The notes under the pieces were generated by a model, which was not told the DNA's origin, ran no database searches, and saw nothing but the letters and a program-made list of their open reading frames with translations. 64,000 nucleotides of DNA from WHSW01 sp963740055. Its GTDB lineage: Bacteria; Actinomycetota; Thermoleophilia; Solirubrobacterales; 70-9. Where the stretch lies: positions 1 through 64,000 of the forward strand of contig CAVUCL010000001.1 of assembly GCA_963740055.1 (NCBI GenBank). Direction: 5' to 3'. This document shows, in pieces, positions 1 to 9,655 of this stretch (positions within the stretch are counted from its first letter, which is position 1; every line of letters begins with the position of its first letter). The position numbers were made by a program, and so were the translations under genes.

Positions 1-1016
1 GTCGCGCGCGCCAACGAGCAACCCGGTCTGGCGACTCACGACCTCGCTCACCCCGCCAACGTCGGTCGCCACCGCCGGCAGGCCCGCCGCCCCGGCCTCG
101 ATCAGCGAGACGGGGGTGCCCTCGTTGTCGGAGCTGATCACGGCGAGGTCGGCGGCGGCGAAGATCGGCACCAGGTCGGCGCGGTAGCCGAGGAAGTGGA
201 TCGCGTCGCGGACGCCGAGCTCGATCGCGAGCCGCTCGAGGTCGGGCCGCATCTCGCCATCCCCGACGACGGCGAGCTGAGCCGTGAGGCTCGGCTCGCG
301 GGCACGGGCGAGAGCGCTCGAGGAGCAGGTCCAAGCGCTTGATCGGCACCACCCGGCCGACGAACACTGCGAGCACGTCGTCGTCGTCGAGCCCGAGCTC
401 TCGCGCGCAGTCCGAGCGCCCTGCTCGCGCCCGACCGCCTCGTACTTGGCGAGGTCGAGCCCGAGCGGGATCACGTCGAACTTCTCTCGCGGCGGCGACG
501 CCCGAGGCGGACCAGGTCGTCGACGGTCGCCTCGCTGACGCCGATCAGCCGATCGGTGCGGCGCGCGAGGCCCGCTCGAGCTCGCGAAACAGCCGGGTCT
601 TCGCCGGGCCGAAGTAGCCCTCGAGCACGTGGCCGTGGAACGTGTGGACGAGCGTCGGTCGCCGCGGGCCGGGACGACGAGCGCCGCCGCGCGGCCGAGG
701 AATCCGGCCTTCGCGGTGTGGGTGTGAACGATGTCGGGACGGAAGCGGCGCGATCGATCCGCCGGAGCGCGCCGAACGCCCGCGCGTCGGCGACCGGCGA
801 GATCGGCTGGCCGAGCGTCGGGAGATAGAGCATCCGCGCCCCCTCGCGCTCGGCCAGGTCGGCCATCGACTCCTCTCCCGGCGCGAGGCGACCGTGGACG
901 AGCAGGGTCTCGAAGCGCTCGGGATCCATCCGGCGGCCGCTCAGCAGCGCGGCCTGATGCGCCGGCCCCCCGAGGTTGAGGCGGGCGATCACCCGCAGAA
1001 CCCGGATCCGGCTCAG
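1..1016 (-). CDS. GT4 (GT-B fold) glycosyltransferase, 3' end off window, frameshifted
   Basis: Likely transfers a sugar from a nucleotide donor onto a growing surface glycan at the cytoplasmic face of the membrane. The N-terminal part reads VIARLNLGGPAHQ, a typical GT4 acceptor-domain start. Near positions 60-180 the minus strand reads SSDNEGTPVSLIEAGAAGLP, which contains the E-x7-E donor-site motif of GT-B enzymes. The frame changes at least twice in between (around 730 and in the 300-480 stretch), so no single open frame covers the gene; the protein-level similarity on both sides argues for single-base sequence errors. The start is unclear: a GTG at 992 is the best canonical choice, with a CTG at 1016 overlapping the upstream stop. 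It directly follows the WecA-like gene and probably shares its transcript. The C-terminus lies beyond base 1. Confidence 0.75.
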
Positions 1017-2061
1017 CCCGAGAGCTCCTCCGCCACCTGCGCGCGCTCGGCCGCGAGCCCGGGCAGCCAGCGCGGGTCGTCGAGCGCGACGATCGTGGCG
1101 GCGCCCGCACGCGAGGTAGAAGACCGAGATCAGCGCCACCTCGGCGCTGTCGAGCTCGTGCAGGAGCGCCGCGAGCGCGCAGAGGCCGAGCTGGCCGATC
1201 GCGAGTGCGGCGGCGACGCGGCTCGGCGTCTTCAGCGCGGCCAGCAGCCGATGGGTGAGGTGGTCGCGGGCGCCGCTGAGCACCGCCGCCCCGCGCCGGC
1301 GACGGGAGAAGACGACCAGGGTCGTGTCGAGGATCGCGATCCCGGCCAGCGGCGCGGCGATCAGCAGATCGTCGCGTTCGCCGACCCCCACGGCGCAGCC
1401 ATGGTCAGCGCCGCGACCAGCGAGACCGATCGGCATGCTGCCTCCGTCGCCGAGGAAGATCCGCGCGGGCTTGGCGAGGTTGAAGGGCAGGAAGCCGGCG
1501 CACGCCGCGGCGAGCGCGATGCGCGAGCGCGGCGTTGACGGTGTCGTCGTGCGACTGGGAAAGGAACGCGATCCCGATCAGGCTCGCGGCGGCGACCGAT
1601 CGCCGCGGCGCCGTCCTGGTTGTCCATCAGGTTGAAGGCGTTGACGACGCCGACGACCCAGAGGATCGTGATCGCGAGGTTGAGCGCGTCGCTGCGCGAA
1701 CAGCTCCCAACCGAAGCCCGCGGTGAAGAGGGCGATCGCGCAGCCGACCTGGAACGCGAGCCGGATGCCGATCGGCAGGTTGACCCGGTCGTCGAGCGTG
1801 CCGACGACGCAGAGCAGCAGCGACCGAGACGATGATCGTCGTCCACTGGCCGACGTCGACCGCGAGCGAAGCGGCGATCAGGAAGGCGCCGATCACCGCC
1901 ACGCCGCCCAGGTACGGGGTCGCGCGCCGGTGGGCCTTGTAGCCGACCGGATGGTCGAAGAAGCCGGTGCGGACCGCAAGCGCTCGCATCAGCGGGACCA
2001 GGATCAGCGCCAGGCCGAAGCCCGCGAGCGCGGCGACCAGCAGGCGAGCGGCGTCGCTCAT
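1013..2061 (-). CDS. WecA/MraY-family polyprenyl-phosphate sugar-1-phosphate transferase, frameshifted
   Basis: Integral membrane enzyme that would load the first sugar-phosphate (GlcNAc-1-P or similar) onto undecaprenyl phosphate to begin glycan assembly. Family motifs are visible although spread over different frames: YKAHRRATPYLGGVAV near the N-terminus, NAFNLMDNQDG (the Asp-rich Mg2+ site), FNLAKPARIFLGDGGSMPIG, and DTTLVVFSRRRRGA near the C-terminus. Their order and spacing match a full-length protein of about 350 residues, so the gene is complete but interrupted by at least four single-base frame changes. The start ATG at 2061 overlaps the stop of the upstream epimerase by four bases (ATGA), implying translational coupling. 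The hydrophobic segments expected of the family are present. Confidence 0.8.
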
Positions 2062-3064
2062 GAACGCACTGGTACGGCGGCCGCCGCGTCCTCGGCTGCG
2101 ATCAGGAGCTCGTGGTGTGCGATCACGTCGTCGATCGCCTGCTCGATCGATCGCTTGGGCTCCCAGCCGGTGAGCTTGCGAAGCGCGGTCGTGTCGGGCT
2201 TGCGGCGGCCGAGCTCCTCGAACCCCTCCTCGTAGGCCTCGTCGAACGGGACGTAGGTGATCTGCGAAGTCGATTCGGCGCGCTCGATCACGCGCTCGGC
2301 GAGGTCGCCGATCGTGATCTCGCGCGTGGTGCCGATGTTGAACGCGGTCCCGACCGAGTCCTCGCGCTCGGAGAGCAGCAGTCAGCGCCGTCGATCGTGT
2401 CGGCGACGTGGGCGAAGCAGCGCGACTGGGTGCCGTCGCCGTAGACGGTCAGGTCCTGACCGAGCAGCGCCTGGCGCACGAAGCGCGGCAGGACCATGCC
2501 GTAGACGCCGGTCTGGCGCGGGCCGACGGTGTTGAAGAGGCGGACCACCGTGTTGCGCGCGCCTCGCTCCTGGTGATAGCCGTAGGCGAGCAGCTCGCCG
2601 AAGGTCTTCGCGTTCGCATAGCTCCAGCGCGACTTCAGCGGCGAGCCGAGCAGCCGGTCGGAGTCCTCGCGCAGCGAGCCGACGCTGTCCTTGCCGTAGA
2701 TCTCCGAGGTCGAGGCGAAGATCAGGCGCACCTCGTGGCGGGCGGTGGCGGCGAGCACCGTGTCGCAGCCGCGGACGTTGCGAAGCAGCGACTCGAGCGG
2801 GCGGTCGCAGATCAGCTGCACGCCGACCGCGGAGGCGAGGTGATAGCAGCGGTCGGCGTCGCGGACGAGCTCGTCGACGAGCTCGGCGTCCGAGGTCGTG
2901 CCCTCGACCAGCTCCGCGGCACCGGTGTCGAGCAGGTGCTGGATGTTCTCGTGGCGGCCGGTGCTCAGGTCGTCGAGGAGGACGACCTCGTCGCCCGCGG
3001 CGACGAGCGCGTCGGCGAGGTGCGAGCCGATGAACCCTGCTCCCCCCGTGATCAAGTTACGCAT
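2058..3064 (-). CDS. NAD-dependent sugar-nucleotide epimerase/dehydratase, one frameshift
   Basis: Extended short-chain dehydrogenase acting on a nucleotide sugar, probably supplying a precursor for the polysaccharide made by the surrounding genes. It has the Rossmann motif TGGAGFIGSHL at residues 6-16, STSEIYG near 119-125 and the catalytic Y149-x3-K153 (YANAK). A frame change near 2380 separates the first 245 or so residues from a normal C-terminal part ending around EPKRSIEQAIDDVIAHHELL. The sequence resembles UDP-glucuronate decarboxylases and dTDP-glucose 4,6-dehydratases; the substrate cannot be decided by eye. The stop overlaps the WecA-like start. A promoter-like pair lies upstream at 3129-3158. 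Confidence 0.8.
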
Positions 3065-3128
3065 CCGTCAAGAACCCCACATCCGATTCGCGCTTTGGCC
3101 CCCCATGGCCGTCCCCGACCACGGCGTG

Positions 3129-3158
3129 AGTCTATGCGGAAGCCGCGGATGCCCGCAA
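3129..3158 (-). promoter_or_regulatory. Putative sigma-70-type promoter for the epimerase-wecA-GT4 operon
   Basis: On the minus strand TTGCGG (3158-3153) is followed after 18 bases by TAGACT (3134-3129). This lies in the 115-base gap between the two epimerase genes and would give a leader of about 60 bases before the ATG at 3064. It rests on motif match alone. Confidence 0.4.
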
Positions 3159-3179
3159 GGGGGTCGTCACATGGGCTCT

Positions 3180-4137
3180 CTACCGATCGCCCGCCCGCTC
3201 ATACCAGCCCAGGGTCCGCTCGAGGCCCTCGCGGACGCCGATCCGCGGCTCGTAGCCGAGCTCCTCGCGGGCCGCGAGATGTCGGCGAGCGAGTGCTGGA
3301 CGTCGCCGGCGCGGCCCTCGTCGTAGACCGCCTCGATCGACTTGCCGGTCAGTCGCGCGCAGCTCGTCGAGCAGCTCGTTGAGCGTGATCCGCTCGCCGC
3401 AGGCGATGTTGAACGCCTTGCCCGGCGACGCCCTCGGCGTCGGCGGCGAGCAGGTTCGCCTCGACCGCGTTGTCGATGTAGGTGAAGTCGCGCGACTGCT
3501 CGCCGTCGCCGTGGACGACCGGGCGGCGGTCGGCGAGGACGGCGAGTGATGAAGCTTCGGGATCACCGCCGCGTACTGCGAGAGCGGGTCCTGGCGCGGG
3601 CCGAAGACGTTGAAGTAGCGCAGCGCGACCGTCTCGAGCCCGTAGACCTCGTGGAAGGCGCGGCAGTAGCCCTCGGCCGCCAGCTTGGCGACCGCGTAGG
3701 GCGCAGATCGGCAGGGTCGGCCATCGTCCTCGCGCTTCGGCAGCTCCGGTGCTGGCGCCGTAGACCGACGACGAGGAGGCGAACACGACCCGGCGCACGC
3801 CCTCGTCGCGCGCGGCGAGCAGCACGTTGAGCGTGCCGATGACGTTCGACGGCGTTCGTGGTCAGCGGGTCCTGGACCGAGCGCGGCACCGAGGGCAGCG
3901 CCGCCTGGTGGAAGACGAGCTCGCAGCCGCGGACCGCGTTGTGGACCCGCTCGTAGCTCTGGATGTCGCCCTCGACGAGCTCGACTCGTCGCCGAACGTC
4001 GGCCAGGTTCTCGCGGTGGCCGGTGGCGAAGTTGTCGAGCACGCGCACGTCGTGCGCCGTCGCGGACCAGGCGCGTCGACGAGGTGCGAGCCGATGAAGC
4101 CGCCGCCGCCGGTGACCAGGACCTTGGCCGCGCTCAT
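3180..4137 (-). CDS. UDP-hexose 4-epimerase-like NAD-dependent enzyme, frameshifted
   Basis: Second extended SDR of the locus, probably interconverting C4 epimers of a UDP-sugar. It starts MSAAKVLVTGGGGFIGSHL (dinucleotide-binding loop). The catalytic YAVAK and the following RYFNVFGPRQDP, characteristic of UDP-GlcNAc/UDP-glucose 4-epimerases, are legible on the minus strand around 3600-3700 in a different frame. The C-terminus reads ELGYEPRIGVREGLERTLGW. At least three frame changes occur over 958 bases, but motif order and total length (about 319 residues) fit an intact family member. The ATG at 4137 overlaps the stop of the upstream GT2 gene (ATGA), so the two are coupled. Confidence 0.78.
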
Positions 4138-4949
4138 CAGCCGGAGGACCCTAGCGGCAGCCGCCGGGCCGCTAAATAGACGGGCCGGGCCACGTAGACC
4201 GCTGCGAGCTGCAATCCGGCGATCAGCGGTAGGAGAGCCTTCGTCATCCGGGACACCGCGGGGTCGGAACGCAGCCGCTCGCGCACCAACCGGGCACTCG
4301 TGGCCAGATCCGCGCTCGCCCGTGTCTGTCGGGAGATCGACTCGGGATGAGAGCGATAGAAGCGGCCGAGATGCTCGTGGAGCTCGACCCGCCCGCGGTG
4401 GGCGAGGGAGACGGCGAGCACCCAGTCGTCGCCCCAGCTCGCGTCCGCGTAGCCGCCCGCTGCGCGCACGTCGACGACCCGCATCAGCGCGCAGCCCTGG
4501 ATCGGCACCAAAGACCAGATTGCGTCGGCGAGGGCGAACAACCGCCGCCGTGCGGCGAAGCGGCGGACGAATCGGCGCGGGGTCCGGTGGCGCCTGCCGG
4601 TCTCGTCGTCGAGGATCGCCGTCGCGCACAGCGAAACGCCCGGGTCGCGATCCATGCGTTCGAGCAACAGTTCGAGCGTCCCCGGCAATAGCCGGTCGTC
4701 CGCGTCAAGGACGAGGACGTAGTCCGTCTTGACCCGCTCGAGACCGAAGTTGCGGGCGGCGCCGACGCTGTACCGCTCCGGGGTTCGGACGATCGAGCAT
4801 CCGGGGTGCGCGGGAACCTCGACATCGGATGAGTTATCGACGACGATGATCGCCGCCTCGGGAGTTGCCTCGCGAACACTCGCGACCGCCTCGGCGAGAA
4901 ACCGAACGTAGCCGTCCCAGACCGGAATCACGACAGTGACTGCTGACAT
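4137..4949 (-). CDS. GT2-family glycosyltransferase
   Basis: Inverting GT-A glycosyltransferase, likely cytoplasmic with a membrane-associated C-terminus. The protein opens MSAVTVVIPVWDGY and carries the metal/nucleotide motif in DYVLVLDADDRLLPG. An acidic GDDW motif later in the protein is the usual position of the catalytic base. The frame is open over the whole length, in contrast to its neighbours. An in-frame ATG exists at 4985, but the ATG at 4949 starts exactly at the conserved first beta strand and is preferred. The last 50 residues are hydrophobic and basic (LLPLIAGLQLAAVYVARPVY), suggesting membrane attachment. Acceptor and donor are unknown. Confidence 0.8.
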   Translation of the reverse strand: MSAVTVVIPVWDGYVRFLAEAVASVREATPEAAIIVVDNSSDVEVPAHPGCSIVRTPERYSVGAARNFGLERVKTDYVLVLDADDRLLPGTLELLLERMDRDPGVSLCATAILDDETGRRHRTPRRFVRRFAARRRLFALADAIWSLVPIQGCALMRVVDVRAAGGYADASWGDDWVLAVSLAHRGRVELHEHLGRFYRSHPESISRQTRASADLATSARLVRERLRSDPAVSRMTKALLPLIAGLQLAAVYVARPVYLAARRLPLGSSG

Positions 4950-5047
4950 ATGAGTCGGAGCGGACAGCCCTCCCGCGTGGGCCAAGACGCCTCCGTGGGT
5001 GACGTTAGCCGAACTCGGGCGCGCAGCGGGAGAGGCGACGCGCGTCG

Positions 5048-5947
5048 GTGACGTCTGCAGCGTCCGTGGTCATCTGCACCCGCGACCGCCCCGCGGAGCT
5101 CGAACGCTGCCTCGGTTCCCTGTCCAAGCTCGATGGACCGGCGCCCCAGTTGATCGTCGTCGACAACTCAAGCGGCGATCGCAAGGTCGAGCGCATCGCA
5201 GCAAGTGCGGGCGCGACATACGTGCAGGAACCGCAGACCGGCCTCAGCCGGGCACGCAACCGCGGCCTGGCGGCGGCATCGGGACGATTGATCGGCTTCG
5301 TCGACGACGATTCGGTTGTCGACCCCGGATGGCTGCAGCGTCATTCACAAGCACACGCTCGAGTCGAGGTCGGGGTCACGACTGGGCGGATCGTGCCGCT
5401 CAGCGCCGCCGGCACGGTCGGCGCCAGGCTGCTCGATCGAGGAGAGCGCGGCTTCCGGGTGCGACCCGCGGACCCGCACTGGTTCGAGCTCGTCAACTTC
5501 GGTGGTGTGGGATTCGGCGGCAACATGGTCTTCAAGAGCGCCGCGTTCGACGGCGGGCTTCGCTTCGACCCGGCGCTCGGCAGGGGTACTCCGGTGGAGA
5601 TCGCCGAGGACCTCTACGCCTTCTTCATGCTCGTTCGCGATGGTTACGAGATCGAGTACCTGCCGGAGGCGATCGCCCTGCACGACGTGGCTCGAGACCC
5701 GGTGGAGCTCAATACGCGCGAGCTGCGTGGCGCTCGAGGCTTCGCGGCCTACCTCTGCCTGCTGGGCCACCGACATCCCGCTCATCGACGAACCATTTGC
5801 CGTCACCTGATCGCGGCCTTGAGCGGCCGCGAACAAGCGTGGCGGCATAACGGACGGCAGGGTCGGGCGCTCAGTCGCGCTCGCCTGGTCGCAGCATCCC
5901 TGTCCGGGCCGACCAGGTACGCCCGAAGTCAGTGGCAGGCGAGGTAG
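5048..5947 (+). CDS. GT2-family glycosyltransferase
   Basis: Full-length GT-A protein of 299 residues beginning with a GTG. It shows ASVVICTRDRPAELERCL at the N-terminus, VDNSSGD for UDP binding and IGFVDDDSVVDPGW containing the DxD-type triad. An acidic segment EIAEDLYAFFMLV matches the ED motif of catalytic-base regions in this family, followed by LPEAIALHDV. It is transcribed away from the preceding GT2 gene, with about 100 bases between, and runs into the deacetylase gene downstream, which is probably in the same transcript. Donor and acceptor are not predictable. Confidence 0.8.
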   Translation: MTSAASVVICTRDRPAELERCLGSLSKLDGPAPQLIVVDNSSGDRKVERIAASAGATYVQEPQTGLSRARNRGLAAASGRLIGFVDDDSVVDPGWLQRHSQAHARVEVGVTTGRIVPLSAAGTVGARLLDRGERGFRVRPADPHWFELVNFGGVGFGGNMVFKSAAFDGGLRFDPALGRGTPVEIAEDLYAFFMLVRDGYEIEYLPEAIALHDVARDPVELNTRELRGARGFAAYLCLLGHRHPAHRRTICRHLIAALSGREQAWRHNGRQGRALSRARLVAASLSGPTRYARSQWQAR

Positions 5948-5954
5948 ACGCGAG

Positions 5955-6968
5955 TTGTCGCCGGGAGACCAGGCCAAGCTGCTCCTCGGGGAGGCGCTCA
6001 CCCGCTCCGTCCGCCTCAGTCCCGCCAAGGCCGGGATCGCCCTCGTCTATCACTCAGTCGCCGAGCGCGAGGGGGACCAACGGCGCGAGCTCCTGCCCCC
6101 GCGATCACACCAGGCGTTCGAAGCCGAGCTGAGATACGTAGAGCAGCACTTCGACATCGTCACGTCCGCGACGCTGCCTCACGCGGTTGCGACCAGACGG
6201 GCCGGGGGCGCGATCCCGGTGGCGATCACGTTCGATGACGACCTGCCGAGTCATCTGACGGTCGTGGGTTCCGTTCTCAAGCAACTGGGGGTGGTGGCGA
6301 CGTTCTTCCTTACCGGTGCGGGCCTCGAAGGTGCCCGCGCAATGTGGTGGGAACGACTGCAACTCGCGTTCGATCGCGGAATCGAGCCCCGAACGGATCA
6401 CCTCGCTACTCCCCGAAACGGTCGCGTCGGGAGTCGCGAGAGGTCCGACGATCCACGAGATGGCGCTCGCAGTCGAGGGCGCAGCACCCGATGATCGCGA
6501 CGCCTTTGATCGAGACCTCGGCCGAGCTCGTCGGGGCAGATCCTCCGCAGAGCGGACTCCGGGTCGATCAGGTTCGGGCGCTGCACGACGCTGGGCAGGT
6601 GATCGGCTTTCACACCTCGAGCCACCATCGCCTCACCTCGCTCGCCAACGACCATCTGGAGCAGGCGCTCGTTGCAGGACGAGAATCGGCTGGAGCTGGC
6701 GACCGGGACACCAATCGACCAGATCGCCTATCCGCACGGCGCAGCGGACGCCCGCGTCGCAGCGGCCGCCCGTGCCGCCGGCTACAAGCTCGGTCTTACG
6801 AACCAAGCCGCGCGGATCAGCCGCGGCTGCGATCCAATGCTCCTCGGGCGGTTCGCTCCGGGTCGGGCGACACTGGGCGAGTTCGCCCTGAACCTCGCGC
6901 GAACGCTACTGCGGCGCCACTGCGGCCCGCAAATCCGCGCTCGCGCGGGCGGTCACGGCAATGCGTAG
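5955..6968 (+). CDS. Polysaccharide deacetylase (NodB fold), frameshifted
   Basis: Carbohydrate esterase family 4-type enzyme expected to remove N- or O-acetyl groups from a glycan. The metal-site motifs are legible: TFDDD near 6230 (motif 1) and GFHTSSHHRL near 6610 (motif 2, H-x3-H). The tail reads PIDQIAYPHGAADARVAAAA, typical of the family. These lie in three different frames, with breaks near 6380-6480 and 6660. The distal part is AAGYKLGLTNQAARISRGCD, ending at 6968. No signal peptide is obvious at the chosen start, so the protein may act on lipid-linked intermediates inside the cell or the start may be wrong. It follows the GT2 gene by 7 bases. Confidence 0.72.
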
Positions 6969-7005
6969 GCCTCGAGCCAGTCGGGTCGCGCCGGTCGACG
7001 ACCGA

Positions 7006-7906
7006 TCACCGGAGGAAGCGTCGTGGGTCGGACCAGGACCGCGCCCGAGCGAACCAGGCTCGCCGCACTTCTGTGCCGAACCCCGGCGGCCGCGTATCGG
7101 CGTGCCGCTTCGCGGCGGCGCCCAGCCGAGCGTGCATCTCGGCGATCCACGAGTCGTAGGTGAGCCAGTCGACCTCGACCCCGGGGTGCTCCCGCTCGAG
7201 ACGGCGCAGGTCGGCTCGGTGGCCGGGTTCGTCGGCCACCGACCAGGCGCTCGGTGCATAGGCGACCAGCGGATCGGGAACGACCGCCGCGGCCGCGCGT
7301 TCGGCCAAGCGGAGCCACATCTCCCAATCCGCGGCCGGCGGAGTAGCTCTCGTCGAAGCCGCCCAGCTCGGAAAGAAGCGCGCGGCTTGCGACCACGTTC
7401 GAGGCGCCGGCATAGAGGGCGTTCGTCCGCAGCAACCGGTGCGACAGCGATTCCGGCGGGGCCGGTTGCACCTCACGGACGGGGTTGAGGTCATCGTCCA
7501 CGACGAGAACCGCGGAATAACCAAAGCCCGCCCCCGCCGCCGTTGCCGCTCGCAGGGTGCGAGCGAGCTTGGAGGGGGCCCACATGTCGTCGTCGTCGAG
7601 AAACGCTACCCACGGGGCCCGCGCAAGCTCGAGCCCGAAGTTGCGAGCGGCGCTGACGCCGGCCGGCTCGTCGAGCCTTGCAAAGCGGACCCGCGGGTCG
7701 AGCTCGCCGTTCTCGAATCCGCGCGACGTGGATCCGTCGTCGACGACTATCGCCTCCACCTCGACCTCGATCTGGCTCAACGCCGCCCGCAGCCCGAAGC
7801 GCTCGAGAACGGACCACCGGTCTCTCGTCGGGATGATCACCGACACATCGACGTCGACCGCGTCCCGCACGGCCCGTTCCGGCTCACCGACGGGAGGCTC
7901 TTTCAC
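7006..7906 (-). CDS. GT2-family glycosyltransferase, one frameshift
   Basis: GT-A enzyme with VDVSVIIPTRDRW at the N-terminus, VVDDGSTS for nucleotide binding, and WVAFLDDDDMWAPSKLART with the DxD motif. Near 7330 the frame changes inside FDESYSAG..DWEMWLRL, the usual ED/W acceptor-loop region. The remainder continues normally to RSWSDPRRFLR at 7006. The GTG at 7906 is chosen because it precedes the conserved beta strand by only about 25 residues; longer in-frame extensions upstream show no similarity. The gene is divergent from the methyltransferase that begins about 10 bases away. Confidence 0.75.
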
Positions 7907-7916
7907 CGCGGATATA

Positions 7917-8742
7917 GTGGCTGATCCCTTGGTTCGAGCTTCGTCGGGCAACCGCCTTCGACAGCGCCAAGCGCGCGAGGAGGGCGCGCTCAAGGCGACG
8001 CTTCGGCGGCTGACGCCGAAGCGGATCATCGATCGGCTTCCAGCTCGAGTCCGGCGCACGGCGGATTGGCCTCCCGTGGGCCGGGTGCGATTCGGAAGCC
8101 TCGACGCGAACGACTCCGATCAGCAGATCGTTCGGCGCCCAGCGTGGGCAGCCGATCGACCGCTACTACATCGAGGAGTTCCTGGAGGACCGACTCCGCG
8201 GAACCGCTTCCCCGCTTAGAGGACGTGTGCTCGAGATCGGCGAGTCACGCTACGTCCGGCATTTCGGGGATCCGGCGCTGATCGAGCAGATCGACGTGAT
8301 CGATGTCGAGTCCGGCAATCCCGAAGTCACGCTGGCCGGAGATCTCACTGACCCGGGCAGCCTTCCCACGGATGCGTTCGATTGCGTCATCTGCACGCAG
8401 ACGCTGCTGTTGATCCACGATGTGAGCGCGGCGATCGCGACCTTGGAACGAAGCCTGAAGCGTGGCGGGACCGTGCTGATCACGGTGCCGGGCATCTCGC
8501 AGATCTGTCGCTCGCAATCGGCGGCCTGGACCGACCAGTGGCGATTCACCCCAGACTCGCTGCGTCAGCTGTTAGCGGACGCCTTCGGTCCTGCCGCGGT
8601 TGAGATCGAGGCCTTCGGCAACGTGCATGTCGCGGCTGCGTTTCTGTACGGCCTGGCGATCGAGGATGTTCGCCCGTCCCGGCGCGAGGTCCACGATCGC
8701 GACTATCCGCTCGTGATCGGAGCAGCCGCCGTCAAGCGGTGA
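7917..8742 (+). CDS. Class I SAM-dependent methyltransferase, N-terminal frameshift
   Basis: Putative sugar- or glycan-modifying methyltransferase. From 8131 the translation FGAQRGQPIDRYYIEEFLED leads into GRVLEIGESRYVRHFGD, where LEIGES is the SAM-binding motif I. Further features are FDCVICTQTLLLIHD (motif II/III region) and GGTVLITVPGISQI (post-III). Upstream, LKATLRRLTPKRIIDRLPA is in another frame, so one base change lies near 8125. The true start is uncertain; GTG 7917, TTG 7929 and GTG 8086 are possible. The protein resembles the small methyltransferases that often sit beside GT2 genes in O-antigen clusters. It overlaps the convergent GT2 gene by 11 bases. Confidence 0.68.
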
Positions 8743-9655
8743 GCCGCTCGCGCCGGGCTCGTCGCCACCCGGCCCAAAGCCCCTGCGGAATCCCCGCGAA
8801 CGCGCCCCTTCGATAATCGGTCCAGCGCGGCACCCGCCAGAACAGACCCTTGATGAGGGCGCGGCACGCTCGATAGAGGTCGCCGAGCACGAAGCCGAGG
8901 ACCCTCCGATCTCCCGCGAGCAGGTGCTTTGCGTAGAACATCCCCTGGCCCTTGAAGTACTCGACGTAGCGCCGGTTGAGCTCAGCCGGGGAGCGCCAGT
9001 CGTGGTGGTGGACCACGAGCGCCGGCTCGTGTCGCAGGCGCCCGCCGGAGCGCAGCCACCGATAGCAAAAGTCGCAGTCCTCGGCGGCGGGCACGATCTC
9101 GGAATCGAAGCCCCCGAGCGCGAGCACCGCGTCCCGCGGACAGACCATGTTTCCTCCGAACAGGACGCCGTGTTCGATCGTCCCGGTGTAATCACGAGCC
9201 TCATCCAGCGTCATCGTCGAGGGAACCATCTCGGGGCTGTCTCCGACGGGAAGGACGCGGCCGGTCAGGATCCCGTCGGGCACCGCGCCCATTCCGTCCG
9301 TTGCCACGCCGATCCAATCGCACTCGACAGTGCAGTCGTCGTCGGTGATGAGCACGATCGGGTGGGAGGCTTCGCGCAGGCCGACGTTGACGGCCCGCCC
9401 GCGTCCGGCGCCGTCACAGCGCACCGCCCGAACGAAGCCCAGATCGATCTCGTCGACGACTGAGGCGGTCGCCCCGTGCTCTCCTTGATCGATCACGAGA
9501 ACCTCACTCGGCTGGGGATCGGTGGAGGCGATGCTGGTCAAGGCTTGCCGCAGCAATGCCGGCCGGCCGACTGTCGGGATCACGACGGTGACCGGCTCGA
9601 TGCGCCGGCCCGTCGGCTCCGCGCTCAAGAGAGCGGACTCCACTCGATCGTCCAT
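8732..9655 (-). CDS. GT2-family glycosyltransferase
   Basis: Complete GT-A protein of about 300 residues. Motifs: PVTVVIPTVGRPALLRQAL, LVIDQGE, IVLITDDDCTVECDW (DxD), GVLFGGNMVCPRDAVLALGG, and AAEDCDFCYRWLRSGGRL containing the ED catalytic-base motif, followed by HHHDWRSPAELNRRY. The C-terminus is basic (WAGWRRARRERLTA). Its start overlaps the end of the Wzt-like ATPase gene by about 30 bases, so it is the last gene of the methyltransferase-permease-ATPase-GT2 operon. Its job is probably adding one residue of the exported polymer. Confidence 0.82.
   Translation of the reverse strand: MDDRVESALLSAEPTGRRIEPVTVVIPTVGRPALLRQALTSIASTDPQPSEVLVIDQGEHGATASVVDEIDLGFVRAVRCDGAGRGRAVNVGLREASHPIVLITDDDCTVECDWIGVATDGMGAVPDGILTGRVLPVGDSPEMVPSTMTLDEARDYTGTIEHGVLFGGNMVCPRDAVLALGGFDSEIVPAAEDCDFCYRWLRSGGRLRHEPALVVHHHDWRSPAELNRRYVEYFKGQGMFYAKHLLAGDRRVLGFVLGDLYRACRALIKGLFWRVPRWTDYRRGAFAGIPQGLWAGWRRARRERLTA

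Noticed and set aside
1013..4137. Reading the broken wecA-like and epimerase genes as pseudogenes
   Set aside because: Motif order and total lengths are intact and similar breaks affect essential serS, so sequence error is the simpler explanation.
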